From NCBI RefSeq assembly GCF_003473485.1, contig NC_053042.1:30057262-30121261 (forward strand): a stretch of 64,000 nucleotides of DNA. The letters are read 5' to 3'. The position numbers were made by a program, and so were the translations under genes. Positions 12,286-25,167 of the stretch are shown piece by piece. The stretch comes from Medicago truncatula (lineage: Eukaryota > Streptophyta > Magnoliopsida > Fabales > Fabaceae). The notes below the pieces were generated by a model that was not told the origin of the DNA, made no database searches, and saw only the letters and a program-made list of their open reading frames with translations. Position 1 is the first letter of the stretch. Each line of letters opens with the position of its first letter.

Positions 12286-14363
12286 TTTGAATAGCTATTA
12301 TCTACCTATGATTGCTTTGATCTAAGAACCTATGTCTTATTTCCTCAGCTTTGTAGAACATATATAGTGATGGTTGTGTGGTATTGTGTTCTTCTTCAAT
12401 ATATATTATCAATATTATGGTCAATTTGGACATTTTGAGGATATGCTCAACTTTGGATGGTGGATGAATTTGTTGAGGTTACTTACAAGATCAGTGGAGA
12501 GACAATGCTGTCCTTTTCTATATGGGAAAAGTATGCTGGCAAGGAGCATTTAGCAGATTCTATTGGGACTTATGATTGAAGAGTTTTGGATTTTAAATTT
12601 TATTTCTATTATTTGTAGAATTGTTTTAATAATCAACCTAGCAAAGTGGCATCATAATGTGATTTTTTATTTTATAATCATGTTATTAGTGTGAATTGCA
12701 AGTATTTTCTAATTTTATCGATGACTAATTTCTGTCGGAAACTTGACTACCGATCAATATTGATGGATATGTTTTTCCAATCATATTTTTTTTTCCATCA
12801 ACAAGGTTCAACGCGACTTTGTTGAAAGAATCCGACCAATTTTGATGGATATGTTTTTCCCACTCGGATAATATAATGTTGGTCATCATGATGTCATTCA
12901 TTTGATTGTATCATGTGAAATTAATCTCATTAACTAATTAATTGGAAAAGTAGAACTTGTTTCAGTTTGATTTACTATTAAAAAATTTCATCAATTTTAT
13001 CTTTTTTAAGAAAAAAAAAATGTTTATCAATTTTCCCCGCCGTGACTCTATCTCACGTCCAAATTATATATATAAAGGACTTAATTATATTTTAAAATAA
13101 TAAAAATGAGATTATGTTGCATGGTGATAAGAGTCAAAGGACATAACCAAATGATTAAACTAAAATTATTAATAAATGAAATTTAGTTAACGTACCATTT
13201 TCATTTACTTAGACAATAATAACTAGACTTTATTTATTTTCAATCGAAATATCATATTAATTAAGACTCTTTCTTTTGAGGAATTGGAGGGTTAAAACCA
13301 TAGTATGATTATATGAAATGAAATGGCAAAAGTTGAAAAGAATGTTTCATGTCATCTGACAGATTTTGATAAAGAAATTACAAAGTACTTTGTGAACAAT
13401 ATTGCACAAGAAATCACAAAGTAATAGCTTACAATACACAGATGCCAGCAAATAATAGATACAATGTCAATTACAATTTCTTTTTTGGACTAAGTTTACA
13501 ATTTTAATGTTGTCATCACACTCTTGTAGAATCTCTACACCATGTACGCAAAAAAAAAACTTCTTTTGCACATAGATGTGCTTGGTTTTGGTTTTCTGTC
13601 TTCTAATGCATTTAGTATAATCAAAGATTAGATCAAGTTACTCCGCTGGTAGTATATAAAACAAATATTAGATCAAGAGATTTCACATTTCAGGTTCAAA
13701 CTCCGTTGATTCTCTCTGAGTGCAACTTTATTTTATTTGTCATTTTTGTGCAGCGTTATTTGATATGCTTTCTTGTTGCAATCTTCGTTACAAATTGAAT
13801 CAATAACATCGACGATAACTCATGAACCCGTTGACATGAGTAAAAAACAACATGTTTCGATGTTGAAATCTGTATTAAGAAGACATTTCCAAAAAATAAC
13901 TACGTATAACAGAATTAAAATATCATAAAACATTGAAAATGTTAAATATAAGAATATCATGCGTTTTCTCATCCTTTCTGCCCCAGGTTAGTGTCTGGCC
14001 CACATAACTTTATCTTATTTCTTCTGCTGAAATAAACATGGAAGATTTTTTGATTTGAGTGGTTTTGATCCATAAAATTTTGTTCCTTGTGCATTATTTT
14101 TTACGAACCAAACATACGCTACATGTCGGTGTTTTTCCTCAATATGAGTGGTGATTAAAATGGATGTAAAAGTAAGCACTATTGGTGACACAGATTGAAA
14201 TTTGGCACGCGTACAAAGCACTATAACAGGCTAAGAGACAGATCTATATCCTTTTTAATTATTTTGTTACTTGAAATTATATGTATCATATGATTTGGTC
14301 TCTCATTTTCCATTTATAAATGGGAGTAGTTCTTTGAAAGTAACGACCATAAACCAATTTTGT

Positions 14364-14394
<31 letters not shown>

Positions 14395-16482
14395 AGAAAA
14401 GGCTAATTTGTTAATATTGTATTTGATAAAAATAACGGATATTTTATAAGACAATTGATAGTTTATTGTTTATAGTTGATGACCGATAGTAATAATTGAT
14501 ATTTATCACTGATGATTGATAAAATAATTAAAGTGATAAATGTGATCTTTCAAGACTTCTCATAGTTTTACAGTTAGTGTCTAACTGTTGCTGTTAGTAT
14601 TTGTTGACTTAGTAAGTGGTAAGTTAGCTCAAGTCAATTATGGTTTAGGGTATACATCTCTTAAATTTGATGTCACAAAAAGTTAGGGTCAAAACTAAGA
14701 TTCCACTACTCATCTTAAGAGCCCCACAGTTCCATATTCCCAAAGAAAAGTCTCATAGACATGCCACTGCCACACATGGTGTGCTCCCATCAAGCTACTA
14801 AAATCTATCCTACCTTTTGAACCAATTTAGTTCACATATGTCATTCATTCATAGTTTTCCATGAAATCAAAACTTAGAATCTAATGCTTTACTTGATGGG
14901 TTTTTTATTTGTTTCAAAAGAGACTAGCGATAAAACTCACACACACTTTGTATAAAGAAATGGAAAATTGCGGATTCGAATCCACGTTCAACATATTAAG
15001 TATAAATGCAGTCTTTTATCGTTTGAATTGTATTCTCATGAAATCTTGTTTGTTTCTTTTTAATAATAGTCAACATGGCAAAGGAAAAGGAATATCTCAA
15101 TCTAATTAAATGTATGTTTGTTCACACGTTAAAGTGAACACAGACGTACATTTCAATGAAAACTAGGATATAAAACTTCTTAAAATTACATCAAAATTGA
15201 CATTGAGACGCAGTATTACCAATTAAAATGTATAACCAAACAAGCTATAATATGTCTTACCTCTAAAATAAAATACAAGTAAAGATGTAGTCTATTTATC
15301 TTTTGCTTACTTAAGGAGGGGGTAAGGACATATTCCTTGTTGGGTATAATGTAAGAATATATTTGAGAAGTCACACTTATTTATTATTGAGAACATGTGT
15401 CAGTTTACAATTTGTCCTATTATGTTTGTTTATTATTTATAAGCTAATTATAAATTCTTTGGGGCCCAAGGTATAAATGAACCTCCCCCAGGTAGAATTG
15501 TCATCCTAAAACATGCTTAGTGTCAGAAATTGGAATCTCATCGTCTCTACCTCCCTAACATCTTTCTGCCTTGTAAATTAAGTCCTTAAAAATTATTGCA
15601 ACTGAAAAGGGAAGTACCCCTAATTCACGTTTACTATACTGTGAAAAATTAATTTAACGGTTGAAGCAAAGAATTTTCACTGTTTGACATAAGCTATGTG
15701 ACAAATTAAAATTGCCAAAACTGCTATATTGTGCAGTGATAGTAGAAACGGAAAGATCATGAGAGATGTTTTCTCTCTAAATCTAACGGTTTCTACTATC
15801 GCTGCATGCAACATTTGTAACAGATTCTGATCTAAGTGATTGAAAAAGTATACGAGTAGAATACTCTGATATCACGCCTACATAGATCAATTCTTATTGA
15901 TCATACTAACAATCCGAACAATACTCTTAAAATAAGATTTTTCTTTCTGTACATATTGGGGTTTGAACCTAAAACCTCATACATACTATTCAAGTTGCTC
16001 ACGACTAGATCAATCGTTGTGACTTAAAATAATAAGGTAAAAGGAAAGACAACAAAGTACATAAATATTAAATTCAAATATATAGAAACTAATCAATTAA
16101 TTTATGCAAGATTAACATGATAATTTTACTCATAAATAAATTGTACACAAGTTATAGTTGATGGCCTTGTAGGACAACAAACAATGAAGACTGAAATATA
16201 TACACTTGTAACCCACAGTTTTAACTTTTAAGACCATTGTATAACTTTATTATTGAGGCACTTGAATCCTCTAATTGATATTTTTCTTCTGTAGTAACAA
16301 GTTGATTTACCTCTGTTAAGAATCAATCTAAATTTTACAAGAGGAAATGTAGGTCTCAAGAGAGAGCCAGACATAACATGAGACTGAGTTAAAGACCCTC
16401 ATAAGCCTCACAAAAATCACTTACTGAAGATTGCAAGTTTATTTTTGTTTGATGAAAGTGATATTAACATGTAAATGCATCA
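12286..16482. other. Intergenic region; promoter side of alpha-CA copy 2, no gene recognised
   Basis: The first 150 bases are the promoter side of the carbonic anhydrase gene. A short frame at 12462..12581 (MVDEFVEVTYKISGE...) contains a plausible but unrecognised peptide and may be a fragment of another gene. The rest holds an (AT)n tract at 14364..14390 and ordinary AT-rich DNA. No protein family or RNA gene was recognised. Confidence 0.5.
14364..14390. repeat. (TA)n microsatellite
   Basis: Uninterrupted TA dinucleotides over 27 bases. Confidence 0.95.
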
Positions 16483-19400
16483 CTAAAGAGTGTAAGTTGC
16501 TCTAATGTACTCTATAATTTCTGCACTCTCAAACATTTCTACTCCAGTGTTTGGATCTTCCAAGAAAGGTACCTGTGAACCATAATTAACCATCAGAATT
16601 AACATCATCTATTAACAAATACCATGTCATGAAGCTTGTAAAGAATGTGTATGTTTGCAGAAATTGGAATCGATAAAATACCTGGAAATTTCCAGTTTTC
16701 TGATATAGAATATTTCGTTTTGGGCTACCCCTAGCACAACTACAATGAAAATATTAAAGTAACATGAAAAAACAAAAGTTGATGAGATATGCGTTATATC
16801 ACCGATAAGATTAAACTAAGAAATTCATATCAATGCAGGGAAAAATCATATGGCTAGTAAAAAATTAAGAAACTTACTTGACAAGCAAATGTGGCAGCTC
16901 CAATTCCACAAGTACTTCGCGTACAATTTTGCAGAAAGGAGATCCCTGAATAAATCATATCAGTGATACAGTTAGTTAGTTAGTTACTAGTAATATTTTG
17001 ATACTAGTTTGTTTGCATATAAAAAGGCTTGATATAACCACTTTGCAATCACTTTACACATTCAATCAAATATAAATTTTAGTTCTCTCTCAATTCTCTG
17101 ATTACTTATCAGTTAACCATGTTTTCAAGTATGTAACATAAAGAATTTGTAGCACTAGATAAATGATTCATTGTCATGAATGCCAATCTACAACTTATAA
17201 TCTAGTAATGGTTGAATTTGTTCAGTAAGGATTAGGATGCATGGTTTGCATGTTGTGGACCAACCTCATATGCCCATAATTTAAGTGGCTTTGGTGGTAA
17301 CTTTGATGGAGTATATGATGTTCCCTGAAATTTCAAAAACAATGAATACTTATTAGTATTCTTTGTAAGTTAAATCTCATTGAGTACTTAATATTGAAAT
17401 TAATGTATAAGTAATCCCTTCCATTACACAGCAAAGGGAAATAAATCAGATATTACCTTTGTAATACGACCAAGCATAGCAAGACCGCAAGTCAATGACT
17501 GCGAAAAAATATAGTTTGACAGTTAAGATCAATGATACACAGTTCACCTTTCTGGTGATAAAAACTAATGATAGTGGTGTCAGGTTCTAACCGTTAAAAA
17601 TCCAAGTGATAAAGTAAGAGGAATGTTTCCATCACCTACAGAACAGATAATGAATATCAAAACACTCGCAATAGGATTATTTTTGGTGAAGACTGCAATA
17701 CTAGTAATTTCCAGAACCTATAAGGATTACTAATGCTGTACAAAATGAAGTATTTTTCTCACAATGTTATGGTGCTTAAACATATATATGCTACATGCTG
17801 CTTATGTTACAAAATGATTCCTCTTCGTATGTAGTAAAATACACATTTCTGAAAAGTATGGAAGCTAATCTCTTCTCTCAGACACGTAATTTATTGGACA
17901 AAAGCTCGTGTATGACATCGCCTAGAAGATAAGACCTAAATAGAGCTTATAAAACTTGAGCAATCCTGATCTTATGAACCGATTTTGTAGGGTTGAGTTA
18001 GACTAAAATCTGACACATGTTATTGTGATGAGAAAGACTACAAAACAAAATAATCCAATAAAAAAGATATATCTGAAGAAACTAACCATATGTTCCAACC
18101 AAATACTTAATTATTTCGTCTGACTCATACATCGCAACGCCAGTATTTGGGTCAACCTAAAACAAGAAAATTGTTATTTACTTAATCAGAGACACCAAAT
18201 ATTTAATAACCATCACAAGGTGTGATAAGCAAAGATGCAAGATGGATTCATGAACAACTACTGGATAGATTTTGCATTAATTTCATTGAAGAAGTTTAGC
18301 TTAGTGACTGGTTATCCCATCTATTTCAGGATGCCCAAAAAATCAATACAAGAAACTACCAATTTTGTTTTGAGGAGACAATCTTACCATGTAAGGGAAC
18401 TGTGTTTTACCACCCATCTGAGCAACCTTCGAACGAAAATTTGGGCCGTTTCTCGGGCAAGGATAGAAAAGAATATCAAGGTCCAAAACAGCAACTATTT
18501 CTCTAACCTGTACAGTCAAAATATTAAGCCACAACAAAAAGAATGTCATCTAGTTAAATACAATACAAAAATGATCTGCTGAGAAATTTCTTCAAAAAGA
18601 GTTAACATCAATCCTACAAAACAATAGACCATACCTTTCTACAAAATGGACAGCTGCACCCGATCCACGAAGAACATTATTAAATAAGAAAACAAAATAT
18701 CAAATAAGTATATTCCTTAAACTTCATAATGGTTGTGGCATATAAAAAGCCATATTGTTAATGTAAAATTACAAAAGAAAAATATTGAGAGGGAAGTATG
18801 AAATACCTTTCAAATTCATATATCTCAATGGGCTTCGCTGGTCGAGCGCCTACCTTTGATGTTTCTTTTACTGTAATGCCTGAAACCACATTACTAATGT
18901 TAACAAGGAAAAAAGAACAAGAATTAATATAAAAATAGAGAGGAAAGGGAGAAAATAGACATGTTGAGCATAAATATATTGCAAATGAGATATGTATTTT
19001 TAAAAAGTCCAAATTGTATATAACAGAACATATAAATCTGCCATACTAAAACTGCAGAAATACAATTATACATATTATTTCTTTAATGTGCAGATACACT
19101 AAGCAGCCAAATATTAATCATTAAGCATTTTCAAAGCACAAAGTGATTAAAATGGTGAATCCTAGTAATTTTCAGTTTGGAACTTTACAAGGACTTTAAT
19201 CTCACAGACATGTGTGACTTTTAGCATCAGATAAATGTTTTAATTTCAATAAGACAGCCAAAAAGTCTTTCTTTGGAACCTTTTCATGCATGGAAAACAG
19301 AAAATTTTGTAGAAAAGTTAATTGAAAATCTACCCAAAGGAAGGAAAAAAAAAAGATTAGATAATATGTAATCATTGTTAATTTGGTAAATAATCTTCTT

Positions 19401-20406
19401 AGCTTCCACTGTCTAAATCACTCTTGTGACAACTAACCTAGTATGCAATGCATAAGAAGTGATAAGGTGGTTTAGGGGAAGAACATAGGAACCGGAGAGA
19501 TAGAGATTGTGGGTTCGAATACCCTCGCGAAGTACTAATATTTCTAACAACTAATTAGTTGTTAAATATAAAACCTGGTATGCAACAATGAGTAATGAGC
19601 ATTAAAATAAAAGAATGGAGGCACTACCGGAAATTCGAAAAGCATATTCATTTAGTGGAATTTCATCCTTAGAAACAACTGAGAATGAATACCTGCAAAA
19701 TCACAACAAAAAGCAGAATTTAAATTTTGGCCAGGAGAACAACCTCAATAAATTAAAAAACTCTGCATATAAATCATGTTACATTGGTTGTTGGACACTT
19801 CTTTTATATGTAATAAAATTTAGATTGAGTCCTTTTCATATGAATCAATAATTGCGCAGAATCTTTCGTCAATCAACAGTAAGGAAAACTCCAATTCAAA
19901 ACAGATTTCTTAATTATGATTTTCCACTTTCTACAACAACAACAATGTAGTCTTATCCCACTAAGTGAGCTCGGCTACATGGATCAAATTAAGCCATAAT
20001 GTTCTATCATAAACCATAAATATCTTTTTAAGTGCTTCTGAAACTAGCCTATTCTATTCTAATTTCTATGCACAAACTAATAATACTTAAAGAGAGGTTG
20101 CACTTACCCAGAAACGAAAACTCCAGTAGCAAAGCGAAAGAGCAAGGGAAGGGAAGCTCCAAGAATCTCAAAAGTCTTATCAGATCTTATTGCAAATCGT
20201 TTAGGTTCAGGGGGTTTGAAATTTGGAGGAGGAGTAATTGACACTGATGGTGATGATGAAGTTGAAGTGGAAGAAGATGTTTCTGTTTCTGACATGGCTC
20301 TAATGCAAATTCTGTTTCTGGGTATTAGTTTTGTTCTGGGAAATGAAACGGGCCTATGAACTGAGAATTGAGAAAAACTCAGAGTTCCTGTTCCAGCCAT
20401 GGCCAT
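16483..20406 (-). CDS. Plastid-type protein with two thioredoxin/glutaredoxin-like (GST-N) domains, 12 exons
   Basis: Homologue of the Arabidopsis thioredoxin-family protein At5g03880, from memory of that family. Twelve exons, minus strand: 20108..20406, 19628..19692, 18807..18879, 18635..18653, 18388..18507, 18087..18156, 17592..17635, 17457..17498, 17265..17324, 16878..16945, 16682..16739 and 16483..16572; all GT/AG, sum 1008 nt, 335 residues. Residues 1-60 are Ser/Arg-rich and poor in acids, as in a chloroplast transit peptide. Domain 1 (about 139-217) has the redox motif CPFC at 147-150 and FYPCPRNGPNF. Domain 2 (about 258-335) repeats the fold (LKLWAYEGSPFCKIVREV) but has SPFC at 266-269. 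Both domains end in the GST-N pattern DPNTGV-x-M-x-ES. Exon 4 is only 19 nt. The start chosen is the first of two close ATGs (20406; the other at 20400). Likely a glutathione- or disulfide-linked plastid function; the reaction is unknown. Confidence 0.92.
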
Positions 20407-21085
20407 TACCTTGGAAAAGGAACAGTTTGTTTTGTTGTTGGGAGGTGAAGTGAATAGTGTGTGAGAGTTATGAGTGTGTATTTTTAAGGTTATTGTTTGG
20501 GGAAATGGTTTTGATGCCAATTTGTTTGGACGGTTAGTCAGTAACGGTATTGGAAAGAGGGAAGGCAAAGTAGTTGATCTATTGGCTACTGGTATTGCTC
20601 AACTGACTTGGCACACTCACAAGCACTCAAACCTAAATATCTTGTTTCGATGGGTGGGTTTTTATTTCATTGATGAATTTTGAACGATTGGTCAAAGTAT
20701 ATTCTATGCTTGAGTTTCCCCACGTTTATTTGTTGGTTAGCTTTGAGATATCAAAGCATCCACAAATACATAAATGGATTCCACTTGTACATATTAGATG
20801 AATGACATCCGGTGCGATTGTTTTAGGCATTTGTAAGCTGCGGAATTGCATACGCTCAAGTTAGTAAGAGCATAAGAGGGGGGTTTTAAGGTGTATAAAG
20901 TCCCCTTATATAGTGAGAGGTGCGGGATCGGTTTGAATGGGTTTCCCATGGTGCTTTGGACAACTCCCTCGCAGAGAGGGGGTATGGAAGGAGTAGTTGA
21001 TCCAAATGCGAATTTGGGCCTGTTTGAGTGGGCCTATTGAAAATGGGCCTTGGAGGATTTGCTCGGTCCAGTTGTAACACTCCAA
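20407..21085. other. Upstream region of the thioredoxin-like gene
   Basis: Contains the 5' flank of the minus-strand gene. No other gene was recognised. The sequence is less AT-rich than average between 20900 and 21070, with an open minus-strand frame that lacks recognisable motifs. Confidence 0.4.
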
Positions 21086-21825
21086 ATTTATTTAGACTAT
21101 TACTTTTCTCACTTTATGTCTTTCCTCGCACGCCCTATTTTTTTCTCAAAATACCCCTAGTTCGGATTATATAATCCGGAACCATTCTGGAATATATAAT
21201 CCATAATGTTTTGTGGTTTTTGGCACTTCATCATGCTGATGGATGAAGATGTAAGTTATGAATAGATGGATCCGGATTATAAAATCTGAAAGATGTAAAT
21301 CACCCCGTTGAAAGTCAACAAAAGGGAGTGGTGAATGATGGTTCCAGATTATATAATCTGGAATATCATAAATCTGTCCGGAATTTATAATCTGGAATGC
21401 ATCAGTACAGAGGCAGGAGCCATCTGTTTTTGCTGAGCCTCTGTTTTGGCGCATTTTGCTTGCTTCCAAACAGACATATCATGCCGCTGACATGTTCTAA
21501 CAGTAAATCGAAGTTATAATCATCAACAAAATATAATTTTGCAAACATGACATTAATCAAACGTAATTAAAAATTATTCAAGATTACATAACATTAAAAA
21601 TTATTCAAATGTTTCATCACCAAAAATTATCCAAGATGTTCAAACATTAAAAGTAAATAAAATACAATCAATCCCTAATAACTACACCCCCAGCACCTCT
21701 GCCACCACCCCTTCCACCCTCAGTAGCTCCCCGGCGACGATAAACTTTCCCATCATGCACCTCTTTCAAAGCATCATCCAAATGCTGCCATTCCTTAGCC
21801 CCTTTCGGCACGAAACCAATTCTCA

Positions 21826-22880
21826 TCACGCATAGATGTGGTCTCTGATGCGGCTCATCCTTCCGCTAAGTTGTAGGTACGCAATGTCTCCATCCTCCTG
21901 AGCAGCTCGCGCATCAAGGATCTCACGCTCCGGTGGCCTCGACACCGGTAACGGCATGTCATGAAGAATCATGCGTGGATGGGAATGTCGATAAAACCAT
22001 TCGATATATCCATCTTCTGCCTCCACACCATGAACTGCAGGCTCTCCCAACTGCTGAGGTGTCAACGCATAATCAAGTGCACGGCGAAAGCGGTTTGTGA
22101 TCTCTGCCAAATTAACATCAACAACTGCACTCTCAACCGGATGTCTTGGTATGGTCTGAACCCACCCAAATTGACGAAACACCCTCTTCGGCAGATATTT
22201 CACCATGCGCTCTCCGAATCTCAGCCATCCAGAGTAAAGGCAGACCCGCTCAAACTGATGTGCCTGACGGTGCTCTCCATATGGGGTCATGACAACCCTC
22301 GTAAAATCCAGCGCATCGAGATAGTTTATGTAGTGTAGGCCACAAACAAATTTAACATTACATAAACACACAGTTTCATAAATATCAACATCATTTTCAC
22401 ACAGATTAATATTAATTAAGTGAGTTTATCATTAATAAATACCTTGCCATCACCCGCCTTCCTGGCCACGTGCACATGGTACTTCCAAAGCAGGCCAGTC
22501 TCGTGTGGGCCACCAGGATAGTCATCTTGTGGCTCAGGGTCCACCACCTTCTCCTTCTTCTTTCGCCTCTGCCGTGGCTCAGCATCTTCCATTTTCTCGT
22601 CCATAGCATGCAACTCCTCCTCAAGCTCCTGCTCCTCCATGTGCCGCAAGCCCACAACAGGATGCTCTTGCTGCAAGTCCATATACTCTTGCTGCTCCGG
22701 CTGATGCTCGACATCAGCACGGCGTCCTCTAGCACCCCGACGCCTCGGAGGAACACCACCTTCATCCTCCAATTGTTGCCTACGCGCTCTCTTACGGGAA
22801 GCATGCCCTGCCTCCCTTACGTGCCGAGTATTAGATGTTGAACCTTCTGTAACATTCAAATTAGGGTAATCAAACATCAC
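21826..22880 (-). pseudogene. Plant mobile domain (PMD) protein, internally deleted
   Basis: The 5' part (22443..22880) encodes a highly charged segment ending PGGPHETGLLWKYHVHVA, the normal opening of transposon PMD proteins ('serine/threonine phosphatase 7 long form-like'). It ends at a good donor (AAG|GTATTT). The 3' part (21826..about 22350) encodes PYGEHRQAHQFERVCLYSGW, RQFGWVQTIPRHP and YALTPQQLG, the end of the PMD. The central core of the domain, some 200 or more residues in relatives, is missing. No AG dinucleotide that could serve as acceptor lies between the donor and the second part, so an internal deletion has destroyed the intron. A glycine-rich tail frame (GGRGGGRGAGG, about 21668..21832) follows out of frame. 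PMD proteins occur both in transposons and in the host MAIN/MAIL family; this copy is transposon cargo and not functional as drawn. Confidence 0.8.
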
Positions 22881-23060
22881 AAAACAGAAGCAAAAAAAAC
22901 GTTATGGGTTTGTCCGGATTTTGAACTCCGAAAATTAACAATCTAGTCCAGAAATCGAACATACCTTACATGATGTTTGACAAGGGTTGAAATGCAGTGC
23001 TTTTGAGCAACAAAACTCCAAATTTGGACAAGATTTGTGGTGTTCGGATTTTGGGATAAT

Positions 23061-23062
<2 letters not shown>

Positions 23063-23104
<42 letters not shown>
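23063..23104. repeat. (AG)n microsatellite
   Basis: About 21 AG units, inside the MULE and upstream of its gene; read as CT repeats on the coding strand, a common position in plant 5' leaders. Confidence 0.95.
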
Positions 23105-23108
<4 letters not shown>

Positions 23109-23839
23109 TGGTGAAAGTGAAACTGTAAAAATGGGGGTGAAGTTCCTTTTATACTTTGTAGTTGTCCGGATTTTATAATTCGAAAGGCATTTTCGTAATT
23201 TGCATAGGGTGTGCGAAAAGGTCATAGGGTGGGAAAAGTAATAGTCATTTATTTATTGTATTTTATAGAATTAAGTGAATAGCGTCTTAATTATCATGGC
23301 GATGACAATACATTTTACTTTGAAAATTTAATATGTCGTTGTTGAGAGAAATGAAGTTTAGTGGTTATTAATATTTTATGTGAATTAGAATAATGAAGAG
23401 AAAAATAAAATAATAAATAATAGTGATAGGAGGTGAGAATAGAAGTAATAAAATAAATGGGAGGAGCGGGGAAGTAAAATTGTGATAAGAGGGGAAGAGA
23501 AAATAATAGTAGTAATAATAGGGGGATCAGCTCAATTCCCTATTATAAATAGAAAGTCAGAAACATTATTGTTGTTGCACTTGAGAATCATAAAGAAGAG
23601 GAAAGGAGGAAAACCCTAAATAAGGAGTGTTGAACCAAAGCTGCATATAGGTCGTATCCAATTGATATTGAATAAAAAGTTTCAAACCTGTGTGTGCTGC
23701 ACAGTTTTGAAATTAAGTAGTTCTCTAGCTAAATGGCCATGGATATGATTCCATGAAAGACTTCACACTGTCCAAATTTTTTTAAAGTCCATAGCAAACC
23801 TATGAGGTGTCTCACAGAAATAGAAGTTATATGGGTTTC

Positions 23840-24260
23840 CCCCATAGGTTGGGTGGATCAAAACGAACATTGATGGATCAACTTTTGGTTCCCCTCCTTC
23901 AGCTGCTATTGTCATCATCTTTAGGGATTGCAACTCCAACTTTTTGGGAGGTTTTGTTCAACATATTAGAAATGTAGTTTCTTACACTACTGAGCTTTGC
24001 ACTTTAATGTTTGTAGTTGAAAAAACTATAGCTCTTATTGGAGCAACTTATGGATAGAAACAGACCCTCGGCTTCTGGTCAATGCTTTCAAGCATTCTAG
24101 TCACGTTCCTTGGAGCCTAAGAAATCGTTGGTACAATTGTGTCACCGGTGCTAGTGGAATTAATTGCTTGTGCTCCCATCCTTTTAGATGCTTTGTTAGC
24201 TAGGGATTGGTTAGGTTTGCCTTACACTCGACATTCTTTTGTATAAATGGTTCAGGCCTC
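23840..24260 (+). mobile_element. LINE remnant: RNase H domain
   Basis: The plus strand reads PxVGWIKTNIDGSTFGSPPSAA and then RDCNSNFLGGF, the start of the RVT_3/RNase H domain at the 3' end of plant LINEs. It continues with WSLRNRWYNCV and later residues in shifted frames. No reverse transcriptase is attached. This is a short, decayed fragment. Confidence 0.65.
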
Positions 24261-24298
24261 TCCTACTTATATTTGGGGTTTAGGGTTTAAGGATTATT

Positions 24299-25115
24299 GT
24301 TAAATAAGTTGTTTGTCCTTACAAATATCTTCAATTTTGATTTTAATCACTATAAAAAATTTCAGCAAGTTTTGGTCCTTCAAATGTTTTTCGTCACGAT
24401 TTTCGGTCTTTATTTTTTAATCAACTCGTGTGCCCTCTATATTTTTGAATGACTTTTTTAACAACTTCTTCCAAAAAAAAAATTAGAATTTCTTAACGAA
24501 ATATAAATTCAATATGAATTTTTTAAGTGCTAAAAACTTAAAAATTTACATTTAATTCATCCCTTGTTAAAAAAATAAATAAACTTTTGTAAGTGAGGTT
24601 TCTCTAATGTACTAAACATGGATGCAGAAAATAATTCAAAATTTCAAATGATACACATGAGTTTACGGGTGCGTATGATTTGCTAAAAAATGAAGGACAT
24701 GACATAACAACTCTAGTTGTCCAGTGTTTGATTTGTAAAACTGTTTCAGGTACAGGACAAACTGGAGGCAAAGGACAGGACAAAAACTCATATTTTTGTC
24801 CCTCACCAAATCACAGCACAACTTTTTGTCCCACGTAAAAGTTGTCTAAAATACCAAAATAGCATTTTGTCCCTCAAAAATCGTATAAAACAAAAAATTA
24901 TTCAATGCCATAAAAAATTTGTCCTGTGCTGTTCTGCCTTGTGTTGTACTGTTCTGTCCAGTACTTGCTGTTTTGCAAACCAAACACACCCGTAATAAGT
25001 ATGAATCAAAAGTCATGACAGAAAACATTTGGGGGACCAAAACTTGCTTAAGAGTTTTAGAGAGACTAATAAACCAAAATTTGAGATATTTATAAAGACA
25101 AAAAACATGTTTAAC
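24299..25115. mobile_element. Inverted-repeat element, about 0.8 kb, with a nested MITE
   Basis: The left end (GTTAAATAAGTTGTTTGTCC) is an imperfect inverse of the right end (GACAAAAAACATGTTTAAC), with about 40 bp of arm. A second MITE has inserted inside it at 24666..24992. Interior wording such as 'gatacacatgagttta' recurs near 26310, so a diverged relative occupies about 26015-26450. Non-coding; superfamily not assigned. Confidence 0.6.
24666..24992. mobile_element. Nested MITE, 327 bp, CGGGTG termini (PIF/Harbinger-like)
   Basis: Termini CGGGTGCGTATGATTTGC and, inverted, CGGGTGTGTTTGGTTTGC. The GGGTGTGTTTGGTTTGC end is typical of Tourist/PIF-Harbinger MITEs. TA dinucleotides flank both sides. 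No coding sequence. It is nested in the larger element at 24299..25115. Confidence 0.65.
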
Positions 25116-25167
25116 TCATCCATACATACATACATACATATACATACATACATTCATATATATATAT

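Larger units (their letters stand above)
21095..23246 (-). mobile_element. MULE-type DNA transposon with 9-bp target duplication
   Basis: Both ends begin GACTATTACTTTTC and stay similar (about 80 bp, imperfect) when one is inverted, sharing a TCGCAC/CGCACxCCCTAT core. Exact 9-bp direct repeats, ATTTATTTA, flank the element at 21086..21094 and 23247..23255; this length is the hallmark of Mutator-like elements. Inside is a broken plant-mobile-domain gene on the minus strand and no MULE transposase, so it would depend on a helper. Short palindromic TTATATAATCCGG-type motifs recur near the left end (21165-21400) and a related one near the right end (about 23165). Confidence 0.85.

Noticed and set aside
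12462-12581. 39-codon frame (MVDEFVEVTYKISGE...) upstream of alpha-CA copy 2
   Set aside because: The codon pattern looks protein-like, but no family could be named and no exon partner found.
18235-18582. 115-codon plus-strand open frame
   Set aside because: Antisense to exon 5 of the thioredoxin-like gene; no motif.
22470-22841. 123-codon leucine-rich plus-strand frame and an overlapping minus frame
   Set aside because: Both are shadows of the Glu/Arg-rich PMD N-terminal sequence, which alone matches a known family.
23063-23104. Regular AG array that might suggest a CRISPR or regulatory array
   Set aside because: It is a plain dinucleotide microsatellite without spacers.
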